From JAVZCJ01 sp964532175 (GTDB taxonomy: Archaea; Thermoproteota; Nitrososphaeria_A; Caldarchaeales; JAVZCJ01): 38,317 bases of DNA. The position numbers were made by a program, and so were the translations under genes. The notes below the pieces were generated by a model, which made no database searches, was not told the origin of the DNA, and worked only from the letters and a program-made list of their open reading frames with translations. The stretch is from assembly GCA_964532175.1 (NCBI GenBank), contig CAZHGP010000009.1:1-38317 (forward strand), written 5' to 3'. Shown here piece after piece: positions 16,342 to 25,383 of the stretch (its first letter is position 1; each line of letters opens with the position of its first letter).

Positions 16342-16923
16342 TTATTCGACTTTTATAGATTTTCCTTCAACTTTTTCTTTCTTTTTCTTGAAAATAACTT
16401 CTAAAACACCATTTTTATAAGTACTTTTTGCACTCTCAATATCAACTTCTTCAGGCAACTCAACTTCTTTATAATATTTACGAGATTCTGTTTCAGCTTT
16501 TATTGTAAGTTTCTTCTCAGTAGCATTAAGTTTTATTTGATCTTTTTCAACACCTGGAATTTCTGCTATAACTCTTATTTCTCCATTTGTTGAAAAAACA
16601 TCAATAAGTGGTTCTCTTTCACCTTTTATATCTACATATGGTTTTTTAGTAGATGGTCTTATATTACCAAATTCTCTTATTATTGGTTTTCCATCAGGTC
16701 CAATAGTCATAGAATATCCATAAACAAATGGGCCATATTCTCTAATTACTCCTCCAGGAATTTTCTTTTCTTTAATTAAATCTTTTGGTAATTTTTCAAA
16801 ATATTCTTCAAATTCTTCTGAAAGCCTTTCCATTTCTTCTTCCATTCTTTCTAAATCTTCAAGGAACCATCTTAAAAATGATGTAAATCTTCTTCTACGT
16901 GGAAAATCTTCCCAAAATGACAT
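16342..16923 (-). CDS. Small heat shock protein, Hsp20/alpha-crystallin family
   Basis: 193 residues. The N-terminal region is amphipathic and charged (FLEDLERMEEEMERLSEEFEE), followed by a Gly/Pro-rich segment (YGYSMTIGPDGKPIIREFGN). The alpha-crystallin domain is at about 105-180 (PLIDVFSTNGEIRVIAEIPG, LTIKAETESRKYYKEVELP, and the hallmark NGVLEVIFKKK). The tail, GKSIKVE, holds an I-x-V anchor used for oligomer assembly. It is an ATP-independent holdase for unfolding proteins. No operon partner is evident; the upstream methyltransferase gene is on the same strand with a 41-nt gap. Confidence 0.92.
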   Translation of the reverse strand: MSFWEDFPRRRRFTSFLRWFLEDLERMEEEMERLSEEFEEYFEKLPKDLIKEKKIPGGVIREYGPFVYGYSMTIGPDGKPIIREFGNIRPSTKKPYVDIKGEREPLIDVFSTNGEIRVIAEIPGVEKDQIKLNATEKKLTIKAETESRKYYKEVELPEEVDIESAKSTYKNGVLEVIFKKKKEKVEGKSIKVE

Positions 16924-16964
16924 GTATAAAATTTTTAAATAACTAATATTTAAATTTATTTCTA

Positions 16965-17834
16965 TTATTTTGGTTTTTTAGCAATAATACTTGCAATTTT
17001 AGGTATTTCAAAACATTCAAAACCTGCTTTCCTTAATCTTTCTTTCACACCTTTAATAATTTTTTTTCCTCTATATTTCATACCTGGATATCCTACATAA
17101 TGGAACATTTTCCCATTTGGTTTTAATGCATCAAAAGCAAATTCATAAAATTCTAAACTATAAAGATTTCCAGCTAAAGAAATTCTAGGAGGATCATGAA
17201 TAATATAATCAAATTGTTCATTAAATTCTTGAATTATTTTATATACATCACCAAGAATAATTTCTATTTTATCATTTTCAAGCATTTTTGACCAAGGATT
17301 TATCATAGCTAAATTAATTACATTAGGATCTATTTCTACACATACAATTTTACATGCACCTCTTTTTAAACATTCGATAGCAGTATATCCTAATCCCATG
17401 CAAGTATCAAGCACAAGGCTACATTTTGAAATATTTAAAGCATCAATTTTTTGACGTACATCTTCTAATGGAGTTACATCTTTTATTCTATGCATATGAA
17501 TGCCATCTATTTCAAGAGTAGGAGCAGTATCTTTTTTTACGAGAACAAGTTTATAAAAATGTTTATCATAAATATTTACTGGAAATAAATTGTTATTTTC
17601 AATAATGTATATATCTCTTTCTCTTTTTAAAATTTTATTTATTAAATCCCATTCAATAAAATTATTATTTATTAAAACACCTTTTTCATTAAGATATACA
17701 ATAGATTTTGATAAACCTAAATCAAGAGAAACTAAAGCTTCTCTTTTTTTATCTTTAAAAAAATCTAATAATTCTTTAGCAGTATAGCACGTTATTAAAG
17801 GTTTTTTAAGATATTTATACGTTATGATTTTCAT
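16965..17834 (-). CDS. Predicted archaeal SAM-dependent methyltransferase (COG2521)
   Basis: 289 residues. The first 110 form an accessory domain with little recognisable homology. The Rossmann methyltransferase core follows: VLDTCMGLGYTA (141-152) for SAM binding, VEIDPN (166-171) with the acidic ribose contact, and YIIHDPPRI (210-218), the catalytic DPP loop. The tail is GMKYRGKKIIKGVKERLRKAGF. The sequence HRIKDVTPLEDVRQKI before motif I is typical, as I recall, of this archaeal group. DPP-type loops usually modify an exocyclic amine or a ring nitrogen, so RNA or a small molecule could be the substrate; it is not known. Confidence 0.78.
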   Translation of the reverse strand: MKIITYKYLKKPLITCYTAKELLDFFKDKKREALVSLDLGLSKSIVYLNEKGVLINNNFIEWDLINKILKRERDIYIIENNNLFPVNIYDKHFYKLVLVKKDTAPTLEIDGIHMHRIKDVTPLEDVRQKIDALNISKCSLVLDTCMGLGYTAIECLKRGACKIVCVEIDPNVINLAMINPWSKMLENDKIEIILGDVYKIIQEFNEQFDYIIHDPPRISLAGNLYSLEFYEFAFDALKPNGKMFHYVGYPGMKYRGKKIIKGVKERLRKAGFECFEIPKIASIIAKKPK

Positions 17835-18046
17835 AAATTAATTCTTATTAAAGTTTATTATATTCGAAATTATCTCTAAAAATATTTAAACTTTTCTTTA
17901 ATTTATACTTTTTTTCATTTTAAAAAATTTAGATAAATCAATATTAAAAGAGAAAAATAGAGTTTAAAGATTAGTTTAATATTTAGCATATATTGTTTTA
18001 AGTTATTTAATGATGAATATAAATATTACATTATTTAAATTATTTA

Positions 18047-18868
18047 ATGGAAAAATGGATGAAGAGTATTTTTGTTTTATCAAAAGAAGACCCTGCAGGA
18101 TTGACTATTAGAAAAATTTTATTGGAAAAATATCCTTTTAAATATAATGGTGAAATATTTCAAGGAGAAGAAATTTTTAATTTAAATAATATTAAATTAA
18201 TAACTTTAAAAGAATCAATATTGTTTAAAGATTATATAGAAAAATTTTTTGAAACCGATCTTATAATATTTCTTTCTAGACATTCTTCAGAAAAAGAAGA
18301 ACCTTCAATTTTAGTTCATGCAACTGGAAATTGGAATGAGGAAGCAAAATTAGGTGGTAAACCTAAAGAATTATCAGTAACTTCAACAGCATGTATTAGA
18401 GAAGCATTACATACAATAAAAAGAGAAATTGAGAAAAGCAATTTGAAAAATTGGAAAATCGGTTTGGAAGTAACTCATCACGGACCATTAACTGAAAAAC
18501 CATCAATATTTATTGAAGTAGGAAGTACCATTGAACAATGGAAAAATATTGAAGCTGCTGAAATAATAGCAAAAGCTGCTTTTTCTGCTATAGAAGCTAG
18601 GAATATTCTTCCTTCAGCTGTTGGATTTGGTGGACCACATTATGCACCAATATTTACTAAATTAGTTTTAGAAAATTTATATGAAGTAGGACATATAGCT
18701 CCTAAATATGTTTTTCCATTAGATAAAGAAATTATAAAAAAAGCATTTGAAAAAACTATAGAAAAACCTAAAATAGCATTATTAGATTGGAAAGGATTGT
18801 CTAGCATAAATAGAAAGAAATTGATTGATATATTAAAAGAAATGAATATTGAAATAGAAAAAGTTTGA
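18047..18868 (+). CDS. dtdA: D-aminoacyl-tRNA deacylase, archaeal GEK1/DTD2 type
   Basis: 273 residues. It hydrolyses D-amino acids mischarged on tRNA and so protects translation. Diagnostic stretches are FVLSKEDPAGLTIRK near the N-terminus, FLSRHSSEKEEPSILVHATGNW (about 74-95), GLEVTHHGPLTEKPSIFIEVGS (with the HHGP metal site) and AVGFGGPHYAPIFTKL. The length matches the archaeal family. The first ATG (18047) is kept because an A+T-rich TATA-like box lies about 25-30 nt upstream; the in-frame ATG at 18059 would also give a leaderless start. It stands alone, and the 212-nt gap upstream has no other visible gene. Confidence 0.94.
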   Translation: MEKWMKSIFVLSKEDPAGLTIRKILLEKYPFKYNGEIFQGEEIFNLNNIKLITLKESILFKDYIEKFFETDLIIFLSRHSSEKEEPSILVHATGNWNEEAKLGGKPKELSVTSTACIREALHTIKREIEKSNLKNWKIGLEVTHHGPLTEKPSIFIEVGSTIEQWKNIEAAEIIAKAAFSAIEARNILPSAVGFGGPHYAPIFTKLVLENLYEVGHIAPKYVFPLDKEIIKKAFEKTIEKPKIALLDWKGLSSINRKKLIDILKEMNIEIEKV

Positions 18869-19005
18869 GTTATGAAATAAAAAATGTGAATATTGTGTTA
18901 CATAGAAAATAGATTTTTAATTAAAATTATCAAAATCATTAATATAATTCTTAATACTAAGTTAATAAAGAAGTAATAAAGAATTTTTCTATAAAAAATA
19001 TTAGA

Positions 19006-19083
19006 ATGTTCTATATTTTTTGCAAAACCGTTAGAAACGAAATTGAACTTTTAGAAACTATTAATAGAGAAATGTTGAAGTAA
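19006..19083 (+). pseudogene. Possible remnant of a regulator gene (25 codons)
   Basis: An ATG at 19006 opens a 25-codon frame including CKTVRNEIELLETINREMLK, ending at TAA 19081-19083. The phrase resembles, from memory, the N-terminal helix of small archaeal winged-helix regulators, but no helix-turn-helix follows. It sits in the 255-nt gap before the secreted coiled-coil gene, whose TATA-like box lies just after it. The rest of the gap shows nothing. Chance is a real possibility. Confidence 0.2.
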
Positions 19084-19123
19084 AAATATATATTCATTAA
19101 ATTTTTACTAATATATTAGAAAA

Positions 19124-20140
19124 ATGAAACAAATAACATTGATAGGATTAACTCTAATTTTCTTATTATTATTTAACTATGCTAGTGCTAGCATAATTGA
19201 TATTGCTTTTTCTGAAAATAATTCAAATGAAGAAAATGTTTTTAAAATAGGATCACGTGAATTAGGTAATGGTTCAGAAAATCTTGGAATAATAGTTATA
19301 GATGGTAGTCCTTATGAGTTGCATGATGAAAAAATAGTAGAATTAAAAGTTGGAGGACTTTATGTTATAGGATATATACCTGAAGAAGGATATGTTTTTG
19401 ACCATTGGGAAATTAAAGGTGGAGAATTAAGATCAAGTGAAAAACTATCAGTTAATGTACTTAGAGTTATAAACGATAATGGAGAAATAATAGCAGTATA
19501 TAGAAAAAGAGTAGAAATAACTATAACTGAAATTCTTACTGAAACTGAAACTATCGAAGAATATGAAGAATATGAATTACCATTAGGAAAACTTATTTCA
19601 TTAAGTTTACATGAAATTATTGAAGAACATAAAGAAGATATTTCATCTTGGATTTTTGAACATAAATTACTTGTATTTCAAAAATATGTTAATAAAATGA
19701 ATAAGATAGAAGAATATCAAAATGATCTTAAACAAAGATATTTAGAAATAAAAGAAGAAATGAGAGAATTAAAAGAAAAATTAAGTAATGGTATTATTAG
19801 TAAAGAAGAATTTATTATAGAAATGAGTATTTTAGAAAGTAAACTTTCAAGGATTAGAAAATCTAATGAGAAATTAGGTCATATACTTGGAGATATTTCA
19901 AAAGAAGCCTCGGAAGAATTAAAAGCATGGGTAGAAGAAAGAAAAAGAATTCATTCTGAATTTAAAGAAGAATTAGATGCTTTAAAAGAAAATATTGAAA
20001 TAGAAATTATGCAAACAAAAACTAAAATTTTAAAAATTACAACTAAGACCCCTCCAGGACAAACTAAGAAAACTACAACAACTAAAACGCCCCCAGGACA
20101 AACTAAAACTAAAGAAAATAAAGGAAAAGGTAACGATTAA
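19124..20140 (+). CDS. Secreted coiled-coil protein with beta-repeat domain and TPPGQT tail repeats
   Basis: 338 residues. The N-terminal signal peptide (about 1-22, LIFLLLFNYASA) indicates export. A small beta domain at about 55-128 has the pattern VGGLYVIGYIPEEGYVFDHW, resembling InlB B-repeat-like extracellular modules. Residues about 160-300 are long charged helices likely to form coiled coils, including NGIISKEEFIIEMSILESKL. The C-terminus carries two copies of KTPPGQTK (308-328) in a Thr/Lys-rich, disordered-looking stretch. It may be a cell-surface protein. Its stop overlaps the stop region of the convergent membrane wHTH gene by 4 nt. No known family was recognised for the whole protein. 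Confidence 0.7.
   Translation: MKQITLIGLTLIFLLLFNYASASIIDIAFSENNSNEENVFKIGSRELGNGSENLGIIVIDGSPYELHDEKIVELKVGGLYVIGYIPEEGYVFDHWEIKGGELRSSEKLSVNVLRVINDNGEIIAVYRKRVEITITEILTETETIEEYEEYELPLGKLISLSLHEIIEEHKEDISSWIFEHKLLVFQKYVNKMNKIEEYQNDLKQRYLEIKEEMRELKEKLSNGIISKEEFIIEMSILESKLSRIRKSNEKLGHILGDISKEASEELKAWVEERKRIHSEFKEELDALKENIEIEIMQTKTKILKITTKTPPGQTKKTTTTKTPPGQTKTKENKGKGND
20041..20109 (+). repeat. Short tandem coding repeat (TKTPPGQTK twice)
   Basis: Two copies encode T-K-T-P-P-G-Q-T-K, with the shared DNA core CCAGGACAAACTAA. They differ at third positions (cctcca versus cccca) and are separated by a Thr run. The divergence at silent sites suggests an old rather than a recent duplication. Confidence 0.6.
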
Positions 20141-21189
20141 TATTTAAGACTTATTATTTGTTCCCTTCCTTTTCTAGTTTTTTCTATTAATCCTTTTTGA
20201 TGTAAAGATTTAAGAACCATACTTGTTTTAGCTTTTGAGAAACCTGTTTTCTTTTTTATATCTGATTGAGACATTGTTCCACCCGCTTCTTTTAAAAGTC
20301 TTATGATTAATTCTTCATCTGCTCTTAAATTTTCTAATGGAGGCTTTGACCTTATACGTTTAATTATTGGAAAAGAAGCTACTAATGTTAAAGCAATTAA
20401 TGTTATAAATAATATAGTTAATGTTGGTATGCCACCTTCAATTGGAGTCGTAGTTATTAAAGTTGATACTTTAGTAGTAGTTTCTTCTTTAGTATAAGTT
20501 TCTGATGTTATTTCAGAAGTTGTAAAAGTTTCTTCAGTAGTTATAGAAGTAGAAGTTTGTATTTGAGTAGTTGTTTCAATAAAGTAAGATAGAATTATTT
20601 CAGGACAATTTGATTCAAAGTTTCTTGGACCATACCATATTAATTTTCTACCTTCAATTTTATCTTCTTTCGGATTTAAAGAAATTATATTATAATTCTC
20701 AGGTAAAATTATTTCAAGAATATCATTTTTAGAAAGATAAAATCCTCCTGAAAAAATATCTCCAATACAAATACGATTTTCTTCAATTTTTGCAAAATTA
20801 ATCCATTTAAAGCTATATTCAATTATTCCAAAAGAAATTGTTGGAAGAGTTAAATTATAAACTCTAAAATCATATGTTTTAGCTTCCATATTCCTTCCAG
20901 TTATTTCACTTGCTTTTCTAATAATATGTTCAGTTTTATTTATAAAATCTGAAAGGAAAACTTCTTTTTTATAAGTTTTTGTAAAATTATAAAAAGCAAG
21001 CTCATCTTCTTTTGTTTTTAATCTAAACCTATGTTCTATTTTCCAAAAAGCTGAGCAATCTTCATAAATTGTTATAGTATAAGTTATTATTTCTTCAAAT
21101 TCTTCTAAAGAAAAAGATTGATAAATAATATTAAGCAATATAAGTATTATAAATATAAATATGAATATTCTAGAATAAGCTTTATACAT
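20137..21189 (-). CDS. Membrane-anchored protein with extracellular domain and cytoplasmic winged helix (COG2512-like)
   Basis: 350 residues. A signal or anchor helix lies at about 8-25. A beta-rich extracellular domain spans about 30-205, with several N-x-T/S sites. A Thr/Ser/Glu-rich stalk spans about 206-250. A membrane span lies at 254-277 (IPTLTILFITLIALTLVASF), followed by basic KRIRSK. The cytoplasmic winged helix at 290-350 reads DEELIIRLLKEAGG, MSQSDIKKKTGFSKAKTSMV, LKSLHQKGLIEKTRKGRE. This architecture matches the archaeal membrane-associated MarR-like regulators of COG2512, which could pass a surface signal straight to DNA. It converges with the secreted coiled-coil gene with a 4-nt overlap; that gene may encode a partner. 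Confidence 0.8.
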   Translation of the reverse strand: MYKAYSRIFIFIFIILILLNIIYQSFSLEEFEEIITYTITIYEDCSAFWKIEHRFRLKTKEDELAFYNFTKTYKKEVFLSDFINKTEHIIRKASEITGRNMEAKTYDFRVYNLTLPTISFGIIEYSFKWINFAKIEENRICIGDIFSGGFYLSKNDILEIILPENYNIISLNPKEDKIEGRKLIWYGPRNFESNCPEIILSYFIETTTQIQTSTSITTEETFTTSEITSETYTKEETTTKVSTLITTTPIEGGIPTLTILFITLIALTLVASFPIIKRIRSKPPLENLRADEELIIRLLKEAGGTMSQSDIKKKTGFSKAKTSMVLKSLHQKGLIEKTRKGREQIISLKY

Positions 21190-21420
21190 CCTCTATTTTC
21201 TATTATTATCATTAATTATCATAATATATTTAGTTTTTGGTTAAAAATTTTTAAGATAAGGTATATAAAAATAGTGTTTAAAAAAGAAAAATCTATTTTT
21301 TAAAAATATAGAAATATAAAAAATTACTCATAATTTTTCCAAAAATATAAATTAGTAAAAAAGAAAGTATTAAAAAACATTATTTAAATGAACTTATTAA
21401 AAAAATAGAGCGTGAATTAT

Positions 21421-22422
21421 ATGATTAAAATAATCCTATATGGTTTAGGAGAAATTGGAAGAAATATTGGAAGAGCATTAATAAAAAAGGAAGGAATTAA
21501 AATAGTTGGTGCAATTGATATAGCAAAAGATATAGTAGGAAAAGATTTAGGCGAAGTACTTGCTTTAGAAAAGAAACTTAAAGTTAAAGTAATGGATAAT
21601 CCTAAAAAACTATTTTCTAAAATAAAAGGTGATATAGTCATACATGCTACAGTATCTGATTTAGAGCTTGCTTATTCGCAAATTGAAGAATGTGTTAAAG
21701 CTGGTATGAATGTAATATCTACATGCGAACAACTTTCTTATCCATATTATAGACATCCTAAATTAGCTAAAAAATTAAATAATCTTGCAAAAAAATATGA
21801 TGTAACTATTCTTGGAACAGGTATTAATCCTGGATATCTTATGGATAGTTTGCCCATTATGCTTACAGCATTATGTCAAGAAATTTATAAGATTAAAGTA
21901 ATTAGAATGATGGATGCTGGAAAACGTCGAATAGCATATCAGAAAAAAATTGGTGTAGGATTAACATTAGAAGAATTTAAGCAAAAGATTGATAATAAAA
22001 TTATTACTGGTCATGTAGGTTTAATAGAATCAATAGCAATGATAGCATCTGCTATTGGTTGGAAATTGGATGAAATTAAAGAAACGCCTCCTGAACCAAT
22101 TATAGCTAATGAAGAAAGGGTTACAGAATATACAACCGTAAAAATAGGAAGTGTAGCTGGTTTAAAAAGTGTAGCTTATGGTATTATGAAAAATAAAGAA
22201 GTTATTACATTAGAATTTATTTCTCATGTTAATGTAAAAGAAGAATATGATGAAGTTTTTATTGAAGGTATACCGAATATACATGAAAGAATCATAGGGG
22301 GAGTACATGGAGATATAGGTACTGTATCTATTATAATAAATTCTATACCTAAAGTATTAGAAGCACCAGCAGGCTTGCTTACAATGAAAGATTTACCTTT
22401 ACCTTCAGCATGGAAAGTTTGA
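21421..22422 (+). CDS. DapB-like / 2,4-diaminopentanoate dehydrogenase-like oxidoreductase
   Basis: 333 residues from the ATG at 21421; an in-frame GTG at 21412 would add three. The N-terminal NAD(P)-binding fold is IILYGLGEIGRNIGRAL, then IVGAIDIAKDIVGKDLGEV and VIHATVSDLELAYSQIEEC. TGINPGYLMDSLP follows at the catalytic domain junction. The C-terminal ending IPKVLEAPAGLLTMKDLPLP is typical of the 2,4-diaminopentanoate dehydrogenase group rather than true dihydrodipicolinate reductase. The reaction is likely NAD(P)H-linked amine or imine chemistry on an amino acid derivative. No ornithine-fermentation genes accompany it, so the physiological substrate is open. Confidence 0.75.
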   Translation: MIKIILYGLGEIGRNIGRALIKKEGIKIVGAIDIAKDIVGKDLGEVLALEKKLKVKVMDNPKKLFSKIKGDIVIHATVSDLELAYSQIEECVKAGMNVISTCEQLSYPYYRHPKLAKKLNNLAKKYDVTILGTGINPGYLMDSLPIMLTALCQEIYKIKVIRMMDAGKRRIAYQKKIGVGLTLEEFKQKIDNKIITGHVGLIESIAMIASAIGWKLDEIKETPPEPIIANEERVTEYTTVKIGSVAGLKSVAYGIMKNKEVITLEFISHVNVKEEYDEVFIEGIPNIHERIIGGVHGDIGTVSIIINSIPKVLEAPAGLLTMKDLPLPSAWKV

Positions 22423-22530
22423 AATTTTAGCATTTACATCATTTTTAATTTTTTAAAAATCCATAAAAACATATAAAAGAAAAGCTTAAAATAGTTCAAA
22501 GATAAATACTTCTATTAAAAAGTTATTCTT

Positions 22531-23448
22531 ATGAAGAAAGTAGAAGATATAGAAATAAATGAAGAAACTAATATTAGTGAAATAATAAAAGAAATGGAAT
22601 TAAGTGGAGGTTTTACTGCTAAAAAATTTGCTTTAGCAATAAGAATTATTAAAGAAATGTTGAATGATAAAGAAACTTTAAAATTTTTATCATTTCCAGC
22701 ATGTATAATTGCTACTGGAAATAGAGGAATAATAAAAGAAATGATGAAAAGGAAATGGTTCGATATAATTGTTACAACTTGTGGAACATTGGATCATGAT
22801 GTTGCTAGAAGTTTTAAAAATTATTATCATGGAAGTTTTAGAATGAATGATGTAAAACTTCATAAAAAAGGAATAAATAGGATTGGAAATATTCTAGTTC
22901 CAAATGATTCTTATGGAATAATAATAGAAGAAAAAATGAATAAATGGTTAAAAGAAATATATAATGAAAAGAAAGAAATATCAACATATGAATTATGCTG
23001 GGAAATTGGTAAAAGATTAAAAGAAGATTCTATCCTTTATTGGTCTTGGAAAAATAATATTCCAATAATAGTTCCTGGAATAACAGATGGTGCTATTGGA
23101 TATCAATTATGGCAATTCTATCAAATGCATAAAGATTTTAGAATAAATATTTTAGAAGATGAACAATTTTTAAGCGATTTAGTATGGAATGCTAAAAAAT
23201 TGGGTGGATTAATAATAGGTGGAGGAATTTCAAAGCATCATGTAATATGGTGGTCTCAATTTAAAAATGGTTTAGATTATGCTGTATACATAACTACTGC
23301 TCAAGAATATGATGGTAGCTTATCTGGTGCAAGAACATATGAAGCAATTTCTTGGGGAAAAATAAAAGAAAATGCTAAACATATTACTGTAGAAGGTGAT
23401 GCAACAGTATATTTACCTATAATTTTCTTAGCATTAATAAAAGAATAA
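22531..23448 (+). CDS. dys: Deoxyhypusine synthase
   Basis: 305 residues. It transfers the aminobutyl group of spermidine to a lysine of archaeal aIF5A. Visible motifs are FPACIIATGNRGIIKEM (NAD region), VTTCGTLDHDVARSF (about 81-95), VPGITDGAIGYQLW, and GGGISKHHVIWWSQFKNG, where Lys235 corresponds to the enzyme-intermediate lysine. ITTAQEYDGSLSGARTYEAISWG follows near the C-terminus. The protein is complete and of typical length. It is preceded by about 110 nt without genes and ends 6 nt from the convergent DNA ligase stop. Confidence 0.96.
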   Translation: MKKVEDIEINEETNISEIIKEMELSGGFTAKKFALAIRIIKEMLNDKETLKFLSFPACIIATGNRGIIKEMMKRKWFDIIVTTCGTLDHDVARSFKNYYHGSFRMNDVKLHKKGINRIGNILVPNDSYGIIIEEKMNKWLKEIYNEKKEISTYELCWEIGKRLKEDSILYWSWKNNIPIIVPGITDGAIGYQLWQFYQMHKDFRINILEDEQFLSDLVWNAKKLGGLIIGGGISKHHVIWWSQFKNGLDYAVYITTAQEYDGSLSGARTYEAISWGKIKENAKHITVEGDATVYLPIIFLALIKE

Positions 23449-23454
23449 AATAAT

Positions 23455-25212
23455 TTATGAAATTTTCTTTAATTGAGAATTATACATTTCTATTATTTCA
23501 TCAATTGTTGTAGCATCTTCAGGAGACCTTTCTTCTCTAAATTTCACTAAACGTGGAAAACGAATAGCTAAACCGCTCCCTTCTTTTATTGATCCAAAAG
23601 CACATGTATGTACAGGACTTAAAGTTATTTCATCTCCAATTACTTCTAAAACTAATGCTGGAACAAACCATTCATCAGGTTCAATTAAAGCATAAACTCT
23701 AGGATGCTTATGTTTAATCTTATAAGGAGAAAGAATTTTAGGAAGATTTTCTAAATCTTCATCAGTAAAACCACTTCCAAGTTTACATACTGTTTCAAAT
23801 CTATCTTTTTTAGGATTATATGCAGCCATTAATAATGCTCCATATGTTCCAGCTCTTTTCCCTTTACCTCTGAAGCCCCCTACAATTACTAAATCTACAG
23901 TATCAGCCATTTTTGATTGATAAGAACGCTTAAGCTTTATCCATTTAAAGCCTCTTTTTCCTGCTTCATAAAAAGAATCTGGAGCAATAGATTTGAAAAT
24001 TAATCCTTCTCCACCTTTTTGAACAGATTCTAAGAAAAATTTCTCAATTTCTTTTTTATCATCCGATACTATATATTCTGCAAGTTTAACTCTATCAGTT
24101 TCTTTTACAATTTCTTTTAATTTTTCCCTTCTTTCAAGATATGGTTTATTAGTATAATCTTCACCATTTAAGTATAATAAATCAAATAAGAATAAACAAA
24201 CTGGAATTTCTTCAGCCATTTTTTCAAGTTCATATTTTCTACCTCTTCTTTGAGATACTACTTGAAATGGTAAGAAATCTCCTGTATGAGGGTCTATTGG
24301 CACAGCTTCTCCATCAACAATTGCTTCTTTAGCTTTTATTGCTTCTCTTAATGCTTCAACAACATCTGGAAATTGACTAGTAATATTTTCTTCTCTTCTA
24401 GAAAATAAAATTATCCTTTTTTGATCTATATGAGCTTGAATTCTCATTCCATCATATTTAAATTCTGCACTAGCTTTCCCATTCATTTTTTCAAGTATTT
24501 CTTCTATAGTTGAAAGCCTTTCAGCTAATTGAACTTTAATTGGCTTTCCTAAAGTTATTTTAAATTTTTTTATAGCTTCTATTCCTCCTTCAGCTAATTT
24601 TTTAGCTACATAACCTATATCAGCTGATAAATTATATGCTCTCTCTATTATCTCTCTATATTCTTTACTTCCAGCAAAAGCAATTGCAAGAGCATCAAGT
24701 AAAGTCATATCAGCCATTCCAAGCCTAAGTCTACCAGTTGCTATTCTAGCTAAATATCTTGCTTCTTTAGGAGAAGCATTTGCTAATAAACCAGCAAAAA
24801 TATTTATTTTCTTTTCTTGAGCTCCTTTTCCAGTAGCTTTACATATTTCTTCAAGACTTTCATAAACTTTTTCAACAGTTAATGGTTCTTGAAAAAGAGA
24901 AACTACTTTTCTTGAAGAAGTAAATTTTTCAGCAACTTTTCCTAAATCTCCCAATTTTTTATATTCTCTTTCGATTTTTTCTTCTTCTACACCAGTAGCT
25001 AAACTAATTGCTTTAATTGCAAGTTTATCAGCTAAACCAAGTTCTAATCCAACATATGGAGGATATATTTCTCCAAGTGTTAAATAAGCTACTTTATCTA
25101 TAATTTTTTTATCAGATTTTTTAAACAATTCAACTAAATAATCAGTCATTTCAAGCCTTTTTGTAGTAGATTCTATTTTTTCATAAAAATCTGCTAATAT
25201 GGAGAAATCCAT
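23455..25212 (-). CDS. lig: ATP-dependent DNA ligase
   Basis: 585 residues, the archaeal replicative ligase length. The N-terminal DNA-binding domain occupies about 1-210. The adenylation domain begins at EFKYDGMRIQAH, with Lys252 as the AMP-accepting lysine. Further nucleotidyltransferase motifs are FSRREENITSQFPD, IVDGEAVP (motif III), EGLIFKS (motif IV) and FKWIKLKRSY (motif V). The C-terminal OB domain contains LVIVGGFRGKGKRAGTYGALL and ends with RFPRLVKFREERSPEDATT. It seals Okazaki fragments and repair nicks. Start ATG 25210-25212 faces a divergent, A+T-rich promoter region shared with the ABC ATPase gene. Confidence 0.96.
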   Translation of the reverse strand: MDFSILADFYEKIESTTKRLEMTDYLVELFKKSDKKIIDKVAYLTLGEIYPPYVGLELGLADKLAIKAISLATGVEEEKIEREYKKLGDLGKVAEKFTSSRKVVSLFQEPLTVEKVYESLEEICKATGKGAQEKKINIFAGLLANASPKEARYLARIATGRLRLGMADMTLLDALAIAFAGSKEYREIIERAYNLSADIGYVAKKLAEGGIEAIKKFKITLGKPIKVQLAERLSTIEEILEKMNGKASAEFKYDGMRIQAHIDQKRIILFSRREENITSQFPDVVEALREAIKAKEAIVDGEAVPIDPHTGDFLPFQVVSQRRGRKYELEKMAEEIPVCLFLFDLLYLNGEDYTNKPYLERREKLKEIVKETDRVKLAEYIVSDDKKEIEKFFLESVQKGGEGLIFKSIAPDSFYEAGKRGFKWIKLKRSYQSKMADTVDLVIVGGFRGKGKRAGTYGALLMAAYNPKKDRFETVCKLGSGFTDEDLENLPKILSPYKIKHKHPRVYALIEPDEWFVPALVLEVIGDEITLSPVHTCAFGSIKEGSGLAIRFPRLVKFREERSPEDATTIDEIIEMYNSQLKKIS

Positions 25213-25383
25213 ATCTTTAACGCCATTTATTTTATAATAAATAAGAATATATAACCTTTAAAATTTTTAAAAGAAAATTAAATGAAAAAAATAAAATTTA
25301 TAAAATAAAAGCATAAGGTTTTTATACTTCCTAAAAAATAAGAAAAAATAAGAAAGTGGTATCTATAAATAAAGGTGTTTAGA

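Noticed and set aside
18010..18015. TGATGA resembling a C/D-box small RNA element before dtdA
   Set aside because: No matching CTGA box at a usable distance, no flanking complementary stem and no G+C-rich patch were found.
21118..21303. Plus-strand open frame of 61 codons over the start of the membrane wHTH gene
   Set aside because: The first part is antisense to a signal peptide and the rest is low-complexity A+T-rich sequence; no protein pattern is visible.
21421..22422. True 4-hydroxy-tetrahydrodipicolinate reductase (DapB) of lysine synthesis
   Set aside because: The protein is longer than DapB, ends with the APAGLLTMKDLPLP signature of the diaminopentanoate dehydrogenase group, and no other lysine genes are nearby.
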